Origin: DATARH01 sp963773625
Lineage (GTDB): Bacteria; Pseudomonadota; Alphaproteobacteria; ATCC43930; CGMCC-115725
Reading direction: 5' to 3'
Length of the DNA: 64,000 nucleotides
Assembly: GCA_963773625.1 (NCBI GenBank)
Contig: CAVZCJ010000004.1
Coordinates: 1 to 64,000, forward strand
Position 1 is the first letter of the stretch; every line of letters begins with the position of its first letter. The translations under genes and the position numbers were made by a program. Under the pieces are notes generated by a model. The model was not told where the DNA came from, searched no databases, and saw nothing but the letters and a program-made list of their open reading frames with translations. This document shows, one piece after another, positions 29,964 to 38,120 of the stretch.

Positions 29964-29981
29964 CTCCGAATTTTTTCGGAG
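29964..29981. terminator. Hairpin in the leader of the leftward GNAT operon
   Basis: CTCCGAA and TTCGGAG pair around a TTTT loop. It stands between the 63-bp element and the GNAT start codon, so in the leader of that leftward transcript. With no T-run behind it on that strand it may be an operator or attenuator and not a terminator. Confidence 0.4.
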
Positions 29982-29990
29982 CGAGGGCAA

Positions 29991-30053
29991 AGTCTCTATG
30001 ATGCGATGTAATCCTTCGTGAATTTCGCGTGAATTCAGTGCGAATTCTAACTT
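29991..30053. promoter_or_regulatory. 63-bp conserved upstream element, copy 1
   Basis: Aligned without gaps to 35502-35564, 45 of 63 positions match by my count. Inside are three direct repeats, CGTGAATT at 30017, CGTGAATT at 30028 and TGCGAATT at 30039, spaced exactly 11 bp. A TATAAT at 30053-30058 stands 7 bp after the third heptamer in the rightward direction, toward the BTAD regulator gene. The element also lies upstream of the leftward GNAT operon. SARP-type regulators bind heptamer direct repeats at 11-bp spacing just upstream of the -10 box, so autoregulation is likely. Confidence 0.6.
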
Positions 30054-30182
30054 ATAATTAACCCTGTCGAGCGTGGCTGCTCCGCGCGCGGCGAATGGCG
30101 GGACTTGAAGAACGGCTGTCGGTCGCTGAGATGTATGATGGATCGTCCGACCGCTGAAAACTCGCCCTACGAGGCCCGGACA

Positions 30183-32249
30183 ATGACCGAACCGACGGCG
30201 GGTCTGGGTCGAGACCCGCACCCTGGCGGGAGCGTGTCGGAACGAGTCAGATTTCATCTGCTCGGCGACATGAAAATTGTCGCCTCCGATGGCACGGAAC
30301 TCATCGTCCGCTCCCGGAAGACGCGGGCGATCCTTGCGGTATTATGTCTTTCAGGCGGCAAGAGAGTTTCCCGCAGCCGTCTCATCGGGCTGCTTTGGAA
30401 CCTCTCGGCCGATGCCCAAGCGCGCATGAGTCTTCGCCATGCGCTGTCCGAATTGAACGGGCTTTTCAACCGCCAGACTCCCCATCTGATCGAGATCGAT
30501 CGGGAGGGCGCCCGCCTCAATACCGCGCTTTGTTGGATCGACGTCCTGGCCGCTCCGGATCGGCCGGAGCGGCTGTTGGACGATATGGATGGTATCTCCG
30601 CCGCCTTCGACCAGTGGCTCGCCTCGGAGCGCGCTCAGTTCGACGATGGGCGGCGAGAGAGTTTGGAACGGGAGATCGAACGGCTCGCCCAGGACGACGC
30701 GCCCCTCCAGCTGCGGATCGCCGCCGCACGCAGACTCATTGCTTTCGAGCCGACGCATGAAGGCGCGGTGCGCAGCCTGATGATGGCCCTCGTCAAATCC
30801 GGCGATCGGCCGCAAGCCATCCGCGAATACGAGCGGTGCCGGGAGGCGCTTCAAACAAAGTTGGATTTGCCGCCGTCGAAAGAGACGCAGGATCTGTATG
30901 AGGCGGTTCGGCTGCTGGCCTCGAAGCGCACTCGCGCCGTTCCGATCGAGGCTCCCGGCGCCGAGCTCGCCGAGAATGCCGCCATTCCGTCTCCCAGCGG
31001 TCGAGACGAGACTGCTGCGCCGAAGCATCACCCCTCGATCGCCGTGCTGCCGTTTGTGGACCTCGCCAACGGCAGGCTGCCGGCCGGCGTCGCCGATGGG
31101 TTGGTGGAGGATCTGATCCAGGTCCTCTCGCGCGTTCCCAATTTCTTTGTGATCTCGCGATTGTCGACCTTGGCTTTCCGGGATCAGGTCCGTCCGCCGA
31201 GAGAGATCGGGGAGGTTCTTGGCGTCAAATATGTCCTCTCGGGCAGCATCAGGCTCGGCGCGCATCGCATGCGAGTCACCGCCGAGCTGACCGAGACCGG
31301 CAGCGGCGCGGCGCTCTGGCTGGCGACGTTCGACGAGGAACTCGGCGACCTCCTGGAAATCCAGGAACGGCTTGCCTACACGATTGTGCGGCGCGTCGCG
31401 CCTTATCTGCACGCGGTCGAGCTGAAACGGATCCAGAGTAAACGCCTCACCGATTTGGGGGCCTACGAGCTGCTGCTGCGTGCGCAGGAAAATATGCACA
31501 ATTCTTCGCGCGACGTTTTCGACGCGACGGAGGAGTTGCTCGACAAGGCGATTGAGCGCGACCCCCGATATGCGGCCGCGCTCGCCTGGCGCGCGCATTG
31601 GCATGTGTTGCGGATCGGTCAGGGTTGGTCGCCGGACCCCGAACACGATACGGAACAGGCCTCATATTTCGCCCAACGGGCGATCGAATGCGACCCCTTG
31701 GAACCCATGGCCCACGTGGTCTCGGGCCATATAGCTTCGTTTCTGCGCAAGGATTTCGATACTGCCTTCCGCCATTTCGAGACCGCGCTCGAGCTCAACC
31801 CGAATTGCGCTCTCGCTTGGCTGTGGAGTGCCGCATCGCGGGCCTATACCGGCGACGGACCGCGGGCAATACACGAGATCCACAAAGCGATGGCTCTCTC
31901 GCCCTATGATCCGCTCATGTATGCCTATAGCGGTATTGCCGGTGTCGCATACCTTGCCGACGGGCAATACGAACGCGCCATCGAATACGCCCTGCGTTCG
32001 CTGCGGGAGAACAAGACTTACACGAGTTCTTACAAAGTGCTCGTTATCGCCAGCCAGCTGGCCGGAAAGGAAGAACAGGCGCGGTGCGCGGCGGATGAAT
32101 TGCTCAAGCTCGAACCGGAACTCACGGTCGAGCAATTCCGCAAGCGGCACCCGAGCCGCGGTCCCCGCACGGAACTCTATTGCGACGCCCTTGCCCGCGC
32201 CGGAATACCGGCGGGAGCAAAGCGCCACGGCATCGCGCTCGTGTCGTAA
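30183..32249 (+). CDS. SARP-like winged-helix/BTAD regulator with TolB-like and TPR regions
   Basis: About 688 residues with no frame break. An OmpR-type winged helix comes first (F-H-L-L-G-D-M-K-I-V, K-T-R-A-I-L-A-V-L-C-L-S and L-L-W-N-L-S-A-D-A-Q-A-R-M-S-L-R). A BTAD domain follows (R-R-L-I-A-F-E-P-T-H-E-G-A-V-R-S-L-M, Y-E-R-C-R-E-A-L). A TolB/FlgO-like region comes next (I-A-V-L-P-F-V-D-L-A, F-F-V-I-S-R-L-S-T-L-A-F) and then TPR-like helices to the end. The same C-terminal layout occurs in CyaB-type cyclases, but no cyclase domain is present. Start is uncertain (30105, 30135 or 30183). Expected to bind the 11-bp-spaced repeats upstream. Confidence 0.85.
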   Translation: MTEPTAGLGRDPHPGGSVSERVRFHLLGDMKIVASDGTELIVRSRKTRAILAVLCLSGGKRVSRSRLIGLLWNLSADAQARMSLRHALSELNGLFNRQTPHLIEIDREGARLNTALCWIDVLAAPDRPERLLDDMDGISAAFDQWLASERAQFDDGRRESLEREIERLAQDDAPLQLRIAAARRLIAFEPTHEGAVRSLMMALVKSGDRPQAIREYERCREALQTKLDLPPSKETQDLYEAVRLLASKRTRAVPIEAPGAELAENAAIPSPSGRDETAAPKHHPSIAVLPFVDLANGRLPAGVADGLVEDLIQVLSRVPNFFVISRLSTLAFRDQVRPPREIGEVLGVKYVLSGSIRLGAHRMRVTAELTETGSGAALWLATFDEELGDLLEIQERLAYTIVRRVAPYLHAVELKRIQSKRLTDLGAYELLLRAQENMHNSSRDVFDATEELLDKAIERDPRYAAALAWRAHWHVLRIGQGWSPDPEHDTEQASYFAQRAIECDPLEPMAHVVSGHIASFLRKDFDTAFRHFETALELNPNCALAWLWSAASRAYTGDGPRAIHEIHKAMALSPYDPLMYAYSGIAGVAYLADGQYERAIEYALRSLRENKTYTSSYKVLVIASQLAGKEEQARCAADELLKLEPELTVEQFRKRHPSRGPRTELYCDALARAGIPAGAKRHGIALVS

Positions 32250-32369
32250 ATCGAAAAAGTTCCCAACAGATATCTCGCATTTTAGGCGTGATAGAGGGTC
32301 CGTAAACCAGTCCCTCGCCAATCTCCTCGCAGTCCCGCGCAGGTCGTCGGGTCGATTGAGGAGAAGGAC

Positions 32370-32633
32370 ATGGCGAAGGTCGATAAGCGGATTGGTTTGG
32401 AGCCTGGCGATGACACTGCCTCCAAGTTTCCGCAATTGCGTCTACCCAACCAGAAAATTGCCGACAGCGGCATCGTGCGGCTCGGCAATGGGATGATCAC
32501 CGCGACTTTCCCGGAATTGCGTCTGCCCAGCCAGGAAATCGCCGATCGCGGCATCGTTCGGCTCGGCAATGGGATGATCACCGCGACATTCCCGCGCAAT
32601 CCGGCTCGGAAGCGCCGCGCCCCCCGCTCATAG
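32370..32633 (+). CDS. Small protein built of two 27-residue repeats
   Basis: 87 residues. After M-A-K-V-D-K-R-I-G-L-E-P-G-D-D, two near-identical units follow: F-P-Q/E-L-R-L-P-N/S-Q-K/E-I-A-D-S/R-G-I-V-R, then L-G-N-G-M-I-T-A-T. The second ends F-P-R-N-P and a basic tail K-R-R-A-P-R-S. The DNA repeats over 81 bp. GAGGAGAAGGAC precedes the ATG, a strong ribosome site. It has no Cys and no signal peptide. The DUF6065-like gene starts 17 bp downstream, so they are probably co-transcribed. Not recognised; a structural repeat protein or a peptide precursor are both possible. Confidence 0.7.
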   Translation: MAKVDKRIGLEPGDDTASKFPQLRLPNQKIADSGIVRLGNGMITATFPELRLPSQEIADRGIVRLGNGMITATFPRNPARKRRAPRS

Positions 32634-32650
32634 GTCCGTGCGGGCTCGGG

Positions 32651-33532
32651 ATGGACGATAGCGCCTCCCCGCCGGTTTGCCGGTTCTACCGCCTGATCCC
32701 GTCCGCCCCGGTTCCGCGGCGGGCGGATCGGTCGGCGGACGGAGCGCTGCCTGTCCGCGGCTACCGCTATTGCGAGGCCCTCACCAGCGCCTCGGCGTTC
32801 GGTTGGTACATCTACCCGCCGCTCAATTTCAGCCTGGTGTGGGACGGGGTAGAGGTCGCTTGGACCTATGAGGGCGCCGACGGCTGGTATGCGCTGAGAG
32901 GCGCCCAATATCCGGGCTTCCGCGAATTGTTCGAGGCTGAGGCGCCGGGTCCGATCAAGCCGCTCGCGCCGACCTTTCTCGCCCCGACGCGCGAGCCGGG
33001 GGTCGTTCAGGTTTGGAGCGGATATTTGGCGCGCACGGCGCCCGGGTGGGCATTGCTGTCCCGCGGCCCCGCCAACATACCGCGCATACAGGGTTACGAG
33101 CACTTCGAAGGTATCGCCGAGACGGATACCTGGTTCGGCCCGCTTTTCACCAATATTCGATTGACCCGGACCAACGCGCCCGTCGAATTCAACGTGCGCT
33201 ACCCCCTCTTCCAGGTGCAGCCGCTATTGCGGCAATGCTACTCCGATCCCTCCTTCGACGTCGTGGAGCTGAAGGACCTCGAAGTCCGCCGATTGGGAGC
33301 GCTTCGAGGCGACCATGCGGCCCAATACCGACTCGATGAGACCGCTCGGCCATTACGCGGTCGAGACGCGCAAACGGCTGCGCAGCGCAGTCTCGCGGTT
33401 CCAGAACGGGCGCCGATGGCGACTTCCACCGGGACACCGGCCGGCGCCGAGAAGGCGCCGGCGCCCTTGCGCTTGCCGAGCGCGACCCAGCCCAGCAAGG
33501 CTGCCCACACCGGACTAAAGATCGGCGACTAG
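32651..33532 (+). CDS. DUF6065-like protein
   Basis: The conserved core is G-Y-R-Y-C-E-A-L-T-S-A-S-A-F-G-W-Y-I-Y-P-P and N-F-S-L-V-W-D-G, then L-A-R-T-A-P-G-W-A-L-L-S-R-G-P and Y-E-H-F-E-G-I-A-E-T-D-T-W-F-G-P-L. These match what I recall of DUF6065. One extra base near 33275 breaks the frame; past it, S-A-D-W-E-R-F-E-A-T-M-R-P fits better. The true C-terminus is unclear. Rich in Trp, Tyr and Pro; catalytic role unknown. Directly downstream of the repeat-protein gene. Confidence 0.65.
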   Translation: MDDSASPPVCRFYRLIPSAPVPRRADRSADGALPVRGYRYCEALTSASAFGWYIYPPLNFSLVWDGVEVAWTYEGADGWYALRGAQYPGFRELFEAEAPGPIKPLAPTFLAPTREPGVVQVWSGYLARTAPGWALLSRGPANIPRIQGYEHFEGIAETDTWFGPLFTNIRLTRTNAPVEFNVRYPLFQVQPLLRQCYSDPSFDVVELKDLEVRRLGALRGDHAAQYRLDETARPLRGRDAQTAAQRSLAVPERAPMATSTGTPAGAEKAPAPLRLPSATQPSKAAHTGLKIGD

Positions 33533-33850
33533 CGCCCGCGATACCCGATGTCGTTCGCTCGAGCCTGTCATCTTGCCGAAACGGCGACCGGCGAAGCGGT
33601 CTCGCTCGTCCAATGCTAAAATTGAAGTTGATACACAGTTTTGCGGGCCCTGTCGCGCGGTAACGGCTCTCGCTATCGAGGCGCGCATGACTGACATTCA
33701 GGGGCGCGGTAAGCCGCATTTAAGCTGTTATTTACCGCGCCGGCGCAAGAATGGGTTCGCGACGGGATCATTCGCCCTCAGGGCACCGTAGCCGCCCGGA
33801 GGCGTTGGTGGAGCAGTTGACGGTGTTGGTCACCTCCGAAGGGGAGGTGG
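33533..33850. other. Intergenic stretch without a supported gene
   Basis: About 318 bp. Bases 33614-33650 are AT-rich and may hold a promoter for the PAS-like gene. A 72-codon open frame at 33573-33791 has no recognisable motif, no ribosome site and unusual composition, so I do not call it. Confidence 0.4.
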
Positions 33851-34736
33851 GTGTTGCCGGGGAGCGACGACTTCCTCGCCGCGCTTGGCGATCCCAACCC
33901 GGACTATGACGCCGTCGGTTTCGCCGTGCGCAATCTCGGCTTCATCAAGTACCAGATCCTCGATCGGCTGGTGACCGAGATCGAGCTGCACCCGCGCAAT
34001 GTCGCCTTGCCGGCGCTGCTCGCGATCGAACATCAGCTCAAGGAGCCGCCGACCAAGCTGTTCCGCATCAAGCATTTCGATACCGAGTGGCATTCGGAGA
34101 TTTCGGCCTCCGCCGAGCACACCGTCGCCCGGCTTGCGCGAGCTGTGCGCCCGCCGCCGGCGGAGCCGAGCCCGAACGAGCGCTTCCGGGTCGAGCCGCA
34201 GGACCCCAACGCGCTGCTGCGCGACTCCGACAATCCGCTGCGCCTCTTGACCCAGAAATGGCGCGCCTCGTTCGGCCAGTTCGACTCGAGCGTGATCTCG
34301 TTCGCGATCCAACACGGTCTGTTGGCGCGGCTGATGATCGCGGGGATGAGCCCACAGGACAGCGATCCGGTGTTCCGTTTTATCGGCGCCGGTTTTCCAT
34401 TGGCTCGATACGGAATACCAGGAGCGGGCGATCGGCGAGAAGCTCGAGAGCCTGCCCGACAAGAATTACGGCGCCTGGCTATCCAATTTCTACAAATCGG
34501 TCGGGCGGTCGGGCGAGCCGCGCTTCGAAAAAGTCGCGGCGCAGATGAAGCTCGGCCGGGGCCAGAGCCTGACCTACGAGACCCGCTACGAGCGGCTGCT
34601 GCTGCCGTGGCGCGCGTCGACCGGCGAGACCTTCATCTCCCTGTCGGCGCGCAAGCTGGATGCCGCTACGACGCCCTCCGCGGCGGGCGCCGCGTCGGCG
34701 AAATCCGACGCCAAGAAGGTCGAGAAATCGTCGTAG
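33851..34736 (+). CDS. PAS_5-like sensory protein
   Basis: About 294 residues. The C-terminal half reads D-P-V-F-R-F-I-G, then F-H-W-L-D-T-E-Y-Q-E-R-A-I-G-E-K and G-A-W-L-S-N-F-Y-K-S-V. E-T-R-Y-E-R-L-L-L-P-W-R and G-E-T-F-I-S-L-S-A-R follow, the order seen in PAS_5-type proteins. An extra T near 34390 breaks the frame between F-I-G-A-G-F and H-W-L. The GTG at 33851 is used as start because GGGGAGG lies just ahead, though very close. It overlaps the end of the convergent next gene by about 150 bp as read. Confidence 0.6.
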
Positions 34737-35443
34737 GCCTCGTTCGCCGAGAGGCTCGTCACCCCGAATTCGAGATCGCCCCAGGGCGAGCCGGGATAGA
34801 ACACCGAATAGCTCGTGTGCTTGAAGCCGCAGCGCTTGGCATGGCCCTTCTCGATCAGTGCCGGCGCCATGAACGAGATCGAATAGTCGACCGGCCAGCG
34901 CGCCGCGGCATAGGCGCGGCCGATGCGGCCGGGCTGACCGGGCGGGAAGCGCCGGCGCAGGCTCGGGTGCAGCCATAACGCCCCGCCGTAGAACACCACG
35001 CCGCCGATCTGATGCGCGCTCTCGGCGGTGACGATGCAGCGTTGGCCCTCCTCGCGCCCGCCGAAGAACATCAGCCGCGCCTCCTCGGCCAGGTTCGTCT
35101 CCGGCCAGTAATAGATGCGCCCGGCCTGGCACAGCACGATCTCGCCGTCCTCGTTCTCGCCCGAGATCCAGTACGAGTTCTCCGGCATCAGGTCGGTGAG
35201 GCGCGGGTCGAACTGGATCGGCAGCCGGAAACCAGCTTCCGCCTGGCGGCTCTCGCGCTCGTTGATCTCGACCAGCGCGTCGAAATCGTAGCGGATCCGG
35301 AGGCGCACGCCGAGGTCGCGCGCGTGCCGGTCGCTCTCCAGCACGAATTTCGACAAGAGCGGCGCCGGCCCGTGCTTGATGGTCAGCGCATCGGGCAAAC
35401 GAAGATTGTTTTCGGGAACAATGTTCGGATAAATGAACGACAT
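34586..35443 (-). CDS. Unrecognised protein, possibly acyltransferase-fold
   Basis: 285 residues from M-S-F-I-Y-P-N-I-V-P-E-N-N-L. Conserved-looking stretches are R-I-R-Y-D-F-D-A-L-V-E-I-N-E-R-E, L-M-P-E-N-S-Y-W-I-S-G-E-N-E-D-G-E-I-V, G-R-I-Y-Y-W-P-E-T-N and G-R-I-G-R-A-Y-A-A-A-R-W. A-K-R-C-G-F-K-H near the end loosely recalls a GNAT C-terminus. The last 50 residues lie antisense to the PAS-like gene, so the real end may be earlier. Its leader carries copy 2 of the 63-bp element and a GAGGG/CCCTC hairpin (35460-35474). Confidence 0.6.
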   Translation of the reverse strand: MSFIYPNIVPENNLRLPDALTIKHGPAPLLSKFVLESDRHARDLGVRLRIRYDFDALVEINERESRQAEAGFRLPIQFDPRLTDLMPENSYWISGENEDGEIVLCQAGRIYYWPETNLAEEARLMFFGGREEGQRCIVTAESAHQIGGVVFYGGALWLHPSLRRRFPPGQPGRIGRAYAAARWPVDYSISFMAPALIEKGHAKRCGFKHTSYSVFYPGSPWGDLEFGVTSLSANEAYDDFSTFLASDFADAAPAAEGVVAASSLRADREMKVSPVDARHGSSSRS

Positions 35444-35501
35444 CTCAGCCTCCCCGAGCGAGGGGGAATCCCTCGGGCCTCTGAAACTTGCTCTGGGGCC
35501 G

Positions 35502-35564
35502 ACTTTCTACAATTCGAGATAATGTTTCGTGAATTTGACGTGAAAACGACGCGAATTTTAATTT
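35502..35564. promoter_or_regulatory. 63-bp conserved upstream element, copy 2
   Basis: Repeats CGTGAATT at 35528, CGTGAAAA at 35539 and CGCGAATT at 35550, again exactly 11 bp apart. It lies about 60 bp upstream of the leftward gene starting at 35443, like copy 1 before the leftward GNAT operon. The rightward TATAAT seen at copy 1 is not kept here, and no rightward gene is close. Matching bases continue leftward past the repeats (AATTCACGAA, then ATTA, TCG and TAGA on the minus strand). The leftward transcripts are therefore the shared target. Confidence 0.6.
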
Positions 35565-35696
35565 GATGTTAATTAAATTCGATACTCAGCGAGCCGCAGC
35601 GCGCCCCAGTGCCTTTTAGTCAAATAAGTCTAAACGACGCGGGGATGCGCCGGTCAAGGCGCAAGCTAAAATTTTAAGTATCTTTCCGAGGCGCTC

Positions 35697-35911
35697 TCAG
35701 CGTCCGAAATCGGCCTCGGTGAACCACAGCACGACCCACGCGCAGACGCCGATAAAGCGGCCGCGTAGACCGTTACCGCCATCGTCCGCGCCGCGCGGCG
35801 ATAGCGGAACCCCGGCGCCACCGCGATCAGGTAGAGCGCGGTCGCCGCCAGGATCAGCGCCAGGATGAGGCGCTGCCGGTCGAACCCGTGGATCGCGCTC
35901 AACCCGCTCAT
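35697..35911 (-). CDS. Small two-helix membrane protein
   Basis: M-S-G-L-S-A-I-H-G-F-D-R-Q, then a hydrophobic helix (L-I-L-A-L-I-L-A-A-T-A-L-Y-L-I-A) and, after one frame change near 35758, a second (A-A-F-I-G-V-C-A-W-V-V-L-W-F) ending T-E-A-D-F-G-R. About 71 residues. Divergent from the amidohydrolase gene. Not recognised. Confidence 0.55.
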
Positions 35912-35988
35912 CGCGCAGGCCGTTCTTCCTGTATCATCGCGCGCAGCTTACAGCGCGCAGGAGACACGCCCAGAGGCACGGGGAGCAC

Positions 35989-37355
35989 ATGCCCAAGGAC
36001 CAAGGACGAACTGAAGCGGCTGGTCTGCGAGGCGATCGACCGCCACGGCAACGAGATCATCGCCATCGGCGAGGACGATCCTCCACCACCCCGAGACCGG
36101 CTTCAACGAGCACAAGACCGCGAAGCTCGTCGCCGAGGCGATGCGCCGCTCGGCCTCAGCCCCGCAAACCGGGCTCGCCCTGACCGGGGTCAAGGGCCGC
36201 ATCGCCGGCGCCTGCCGCCGGCCCGCGCGTCGCCATCGTCAGCGAGCTCGACAGCCTGCGCACCTCCGACCACCCGCTCGCCGACCCGCATACCGGCGCC
36301 GCGCACTAGCTGCGGCCACAACGCGCAGATCGCCGGCATGCTCGGCGCCGCGATGGGCCTCAACGCCATCGGCGCCGCCAGCCACCTCGCCGGCGAGGTG
36401 GTGTTCTTCTCGGTCCCGGCCGAGGAGTTCATCGATGTCGAGGAGCGCCTCGGCCGCCGCGACAAGGGCGAGCTCGAATTCCTCCTCGGCAAGCCCGAGC
36501 TGCTCGCCCGCGGCCATTGGGACGACATCGACATGGCGATGATGATCCATGCCGGCTCGCACGATCAGATGACCAAGCGCAGCTACATCGCCGACTCGTC
36601 CAACGGCGCGCTGGTCAAGCAGATCCGCTTCCTCGGCCGCGCCAGCCACGCCGGCGGCGCGCCGCAGCTCGGCATCAACGCGCTCTCGCGCCGCGCAGAT
36701 CGCGCTCAACGCGATCCACTGCCAGCGCGAGACCTTCTATGACGCGGACACCATCCGCATCCACCCGATCATCACCAAGGGCGGCGACGCGGTCAGCGTC
36801 ATCCCCGCCGAGGTGACGATGGAGACCTTTGTCCGCGGCGGCAGCCTCGAGGCGATCACCGACGCCAACATGAAGGTCGACCGGTGCCTGCGCGCCGGCG
36901 CGATGGCGATGGGCGCCGAGGTCGAGATTTCGACCATCCCCGGCTACCTGCCGCAGCGCAACGACCGCGCCATGGGCACGCTCTTCGGCGCCAATGTCGA
37001 GAGCCTGTTCGGCCCCGGCCAGTTCGACATCGGCGGCCACCGCACCGGCTCGACCGACATGGGCGACATCGCCCATCTGATGCCGGTGATCCACCCCTAC
37101 GTCGCCTCGGCGCGCGGCAAGACCCACGGCGCCGATTTCCACATCCACGAGCCCGAGCACGCCTACCTGACCCCGGCCAAGCTCCTGGCGATGACCGCGA
37201 TCGACCTGCTCTACGACGAGGCCGCCCAGGCCCGCGAGATCATCGGCGAGTTCCAGCCGGCGATGACCAAGGACTCCTACCTCGCCTTCGCCCGCGGCCT
37301 GTTCAAGAAGGAGCGGTATTCGGGGGCGGTCCCGCCGGCGGCGGCCCCTCGCTGA
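35989..37355 (+). CDS. M20-family amidohydrolase (AbgB-like)
   Basis: ATG with GGGGAG upstream. Joined reading: H-H-P-E-T-G-F-N-E-H-K-T-A, A-I-V-S-E-L-D-S-L, G-A-A-H-S-C-G-H-N-A-Q-I-A-G-M-L (metal-binding His). V-F-F-S-V-P-A-E-E-F holds the catalytic Glu, and G-R-A-S-H-A-G-G-A-P the dimerisation/His segment. At least six frame changes lie in the first 700 bp (near 35997, 36083, 36148, 36163, 36216 and 36307) plus one near 36688; 36148 looks like a lost base, the others like gained ones. About 453 residues. Hydrolyses an N-acyl or aminobenzoyl-glutamate-like amide. Confidence 0.85.
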
Positions 37356-37363
37356 AACGAAAA

Positions 37364-37390
37364 GAGCGTGGCCGCTAGGCGGCCACGCTC
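37364..37390. terminator. Bidirectional terminator between convergent genes
   Basis: GAGCGTGGCCGC and GCGGCCACGCTC pair perfectly over 12 bp around a 3-nt loop. On the leftward strand the hairpin is followed by TTTTCGTTT, a fair T-run; on the rightward strand CTGTCGTTT is weaker. It separates the amidohydrolase and the DUF2171 gene. Confidence 0.85.
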
Positions 37391-37408
37391 CTGTCGTTTG
37401 ACGCGGGA

Positions 37409-37660
37409 CTACGCTTTGTGCGGAGCCGCGGTTCGCTCCAGCTCCTGCTGGACGTCACGGCTCGACTTGCTCAGCCGGACCGTCTGCCCTTCGACCGACG
37501 TGACCCAGGCGAGCGGAATGAAATGATCCCCCTTGCCGGCCGCGGTTTTCGGCGCGTACTTGATCCGCGAGGATCCGTCCACCTGCTCGACCGAGCCAAG
37601 CTGTTGCCCGTCGGAACCGACGATTTGCATCTGATTCCTGATCTGCGAAGCTTGAATCAT
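37409..37660 (-). CDS. DUF2171 (PRC-barrel-like) protein
   Basis: M-I-Q-A-S-Q-I-R-N-Q-M-Q-I-V-G-S-D-G-Q-Q-L-G-S-V, with H-F-I-P-L-A-W-V and V-R-L-S-K-S, is the DUF2171 pattern, a small beta-rich stress-type protein. GGGAG stands 8 bp before the ATG at 37660, better than the ATG at 37666. About 83 residues. Convergent with the amidohydrolase across the terminator. Confidence 0.85.
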   Translation of the reverse strand: MIQASQIRNQMQIVGSDGQQLGSVEQVDGSSRIKYAPKTAAGKGDHFIPLAWVTSVEGQTVRLSKSSRDVQQELERTAAPHKA

Positions 37661-37686
37661 TGTCATATCTCCCTAGAATAAGACCA

Positions 37687-37818
37687 ATGAAAAGACAGGA
37701 AACCTCTGGTTATATCCAGAAAAAAATCGCCAATCTTTCCAAAGATCACCGCCTCAATGATGTGTCTGAGGCAATCGGACCCTGGATCATGTTTGTGTCA
37801 GGAATGTGTTCATTATGA
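37687..37818 (+). CDS. Possible 43-residue small protein
   Basis: An open frame M-K-R-Q-E-T-S-G-Y-I-Q-K-K-I-A-N-L-S-K-D, then H-R-L-N-D-V-S-E-A-I-G-P-W-I-M-F-V, ends S-G-M-C-S-L. It is AT-richer than all neighbours and has no strong ribosome site. It reads like a HTH-type or phosphorylation-control peptide start but no family is recognised. It may be chance. Confidence 0.25.
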   Translation: MKRQETSGYIQKKIANLSKDHRLNDVSEAIGPWIMFVSGMCSL

Positions 37819-38120
37819 ATATTTTTCGTAACTAAGTTGGTTGATGCCTATTGGGCGTTGAATTAACGAATATTTCTATTGATTATTTATTGAAATCAAT
37901 CAGCGTCGCGGCGGTCTTTTGCCGCTCCGCCGGCGGCGCCTGCCGCCAATCATCTTTGGCGCCCTCCGCCGCGTCGCCGCAACGGTCCCCCGGCGGTGGC
38001 CTGGCTCTCCCTATGTAGATTCCGGCCCTGCACGCGCCCGGCGATTGCCGCTAGAGAGGCGGCAGGCTCGCGGTGGCATGATGCCACTGTTGCGTCCTCC
38101 CACCTTTCGCCAGGACACAA
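37819..38120. other. AT-rich intergenic DNA upstream of the DUF1003 gene
   Basis: Bases 37820-37905 are strongly AT-rich for this genome (for example ATTGATTATTTATTGAAATC), typical of a regulated promoter or of acquired DNA. Bases 37915-38110 return to GC-rich and hold no supported gene. Confidence 0.4.

Noticed and set aside
33573..33791. 72-codon open frame in the gap before the PAS-like gene
   Set aside because: No ribosome site, no motif and odd composition; probably chance.
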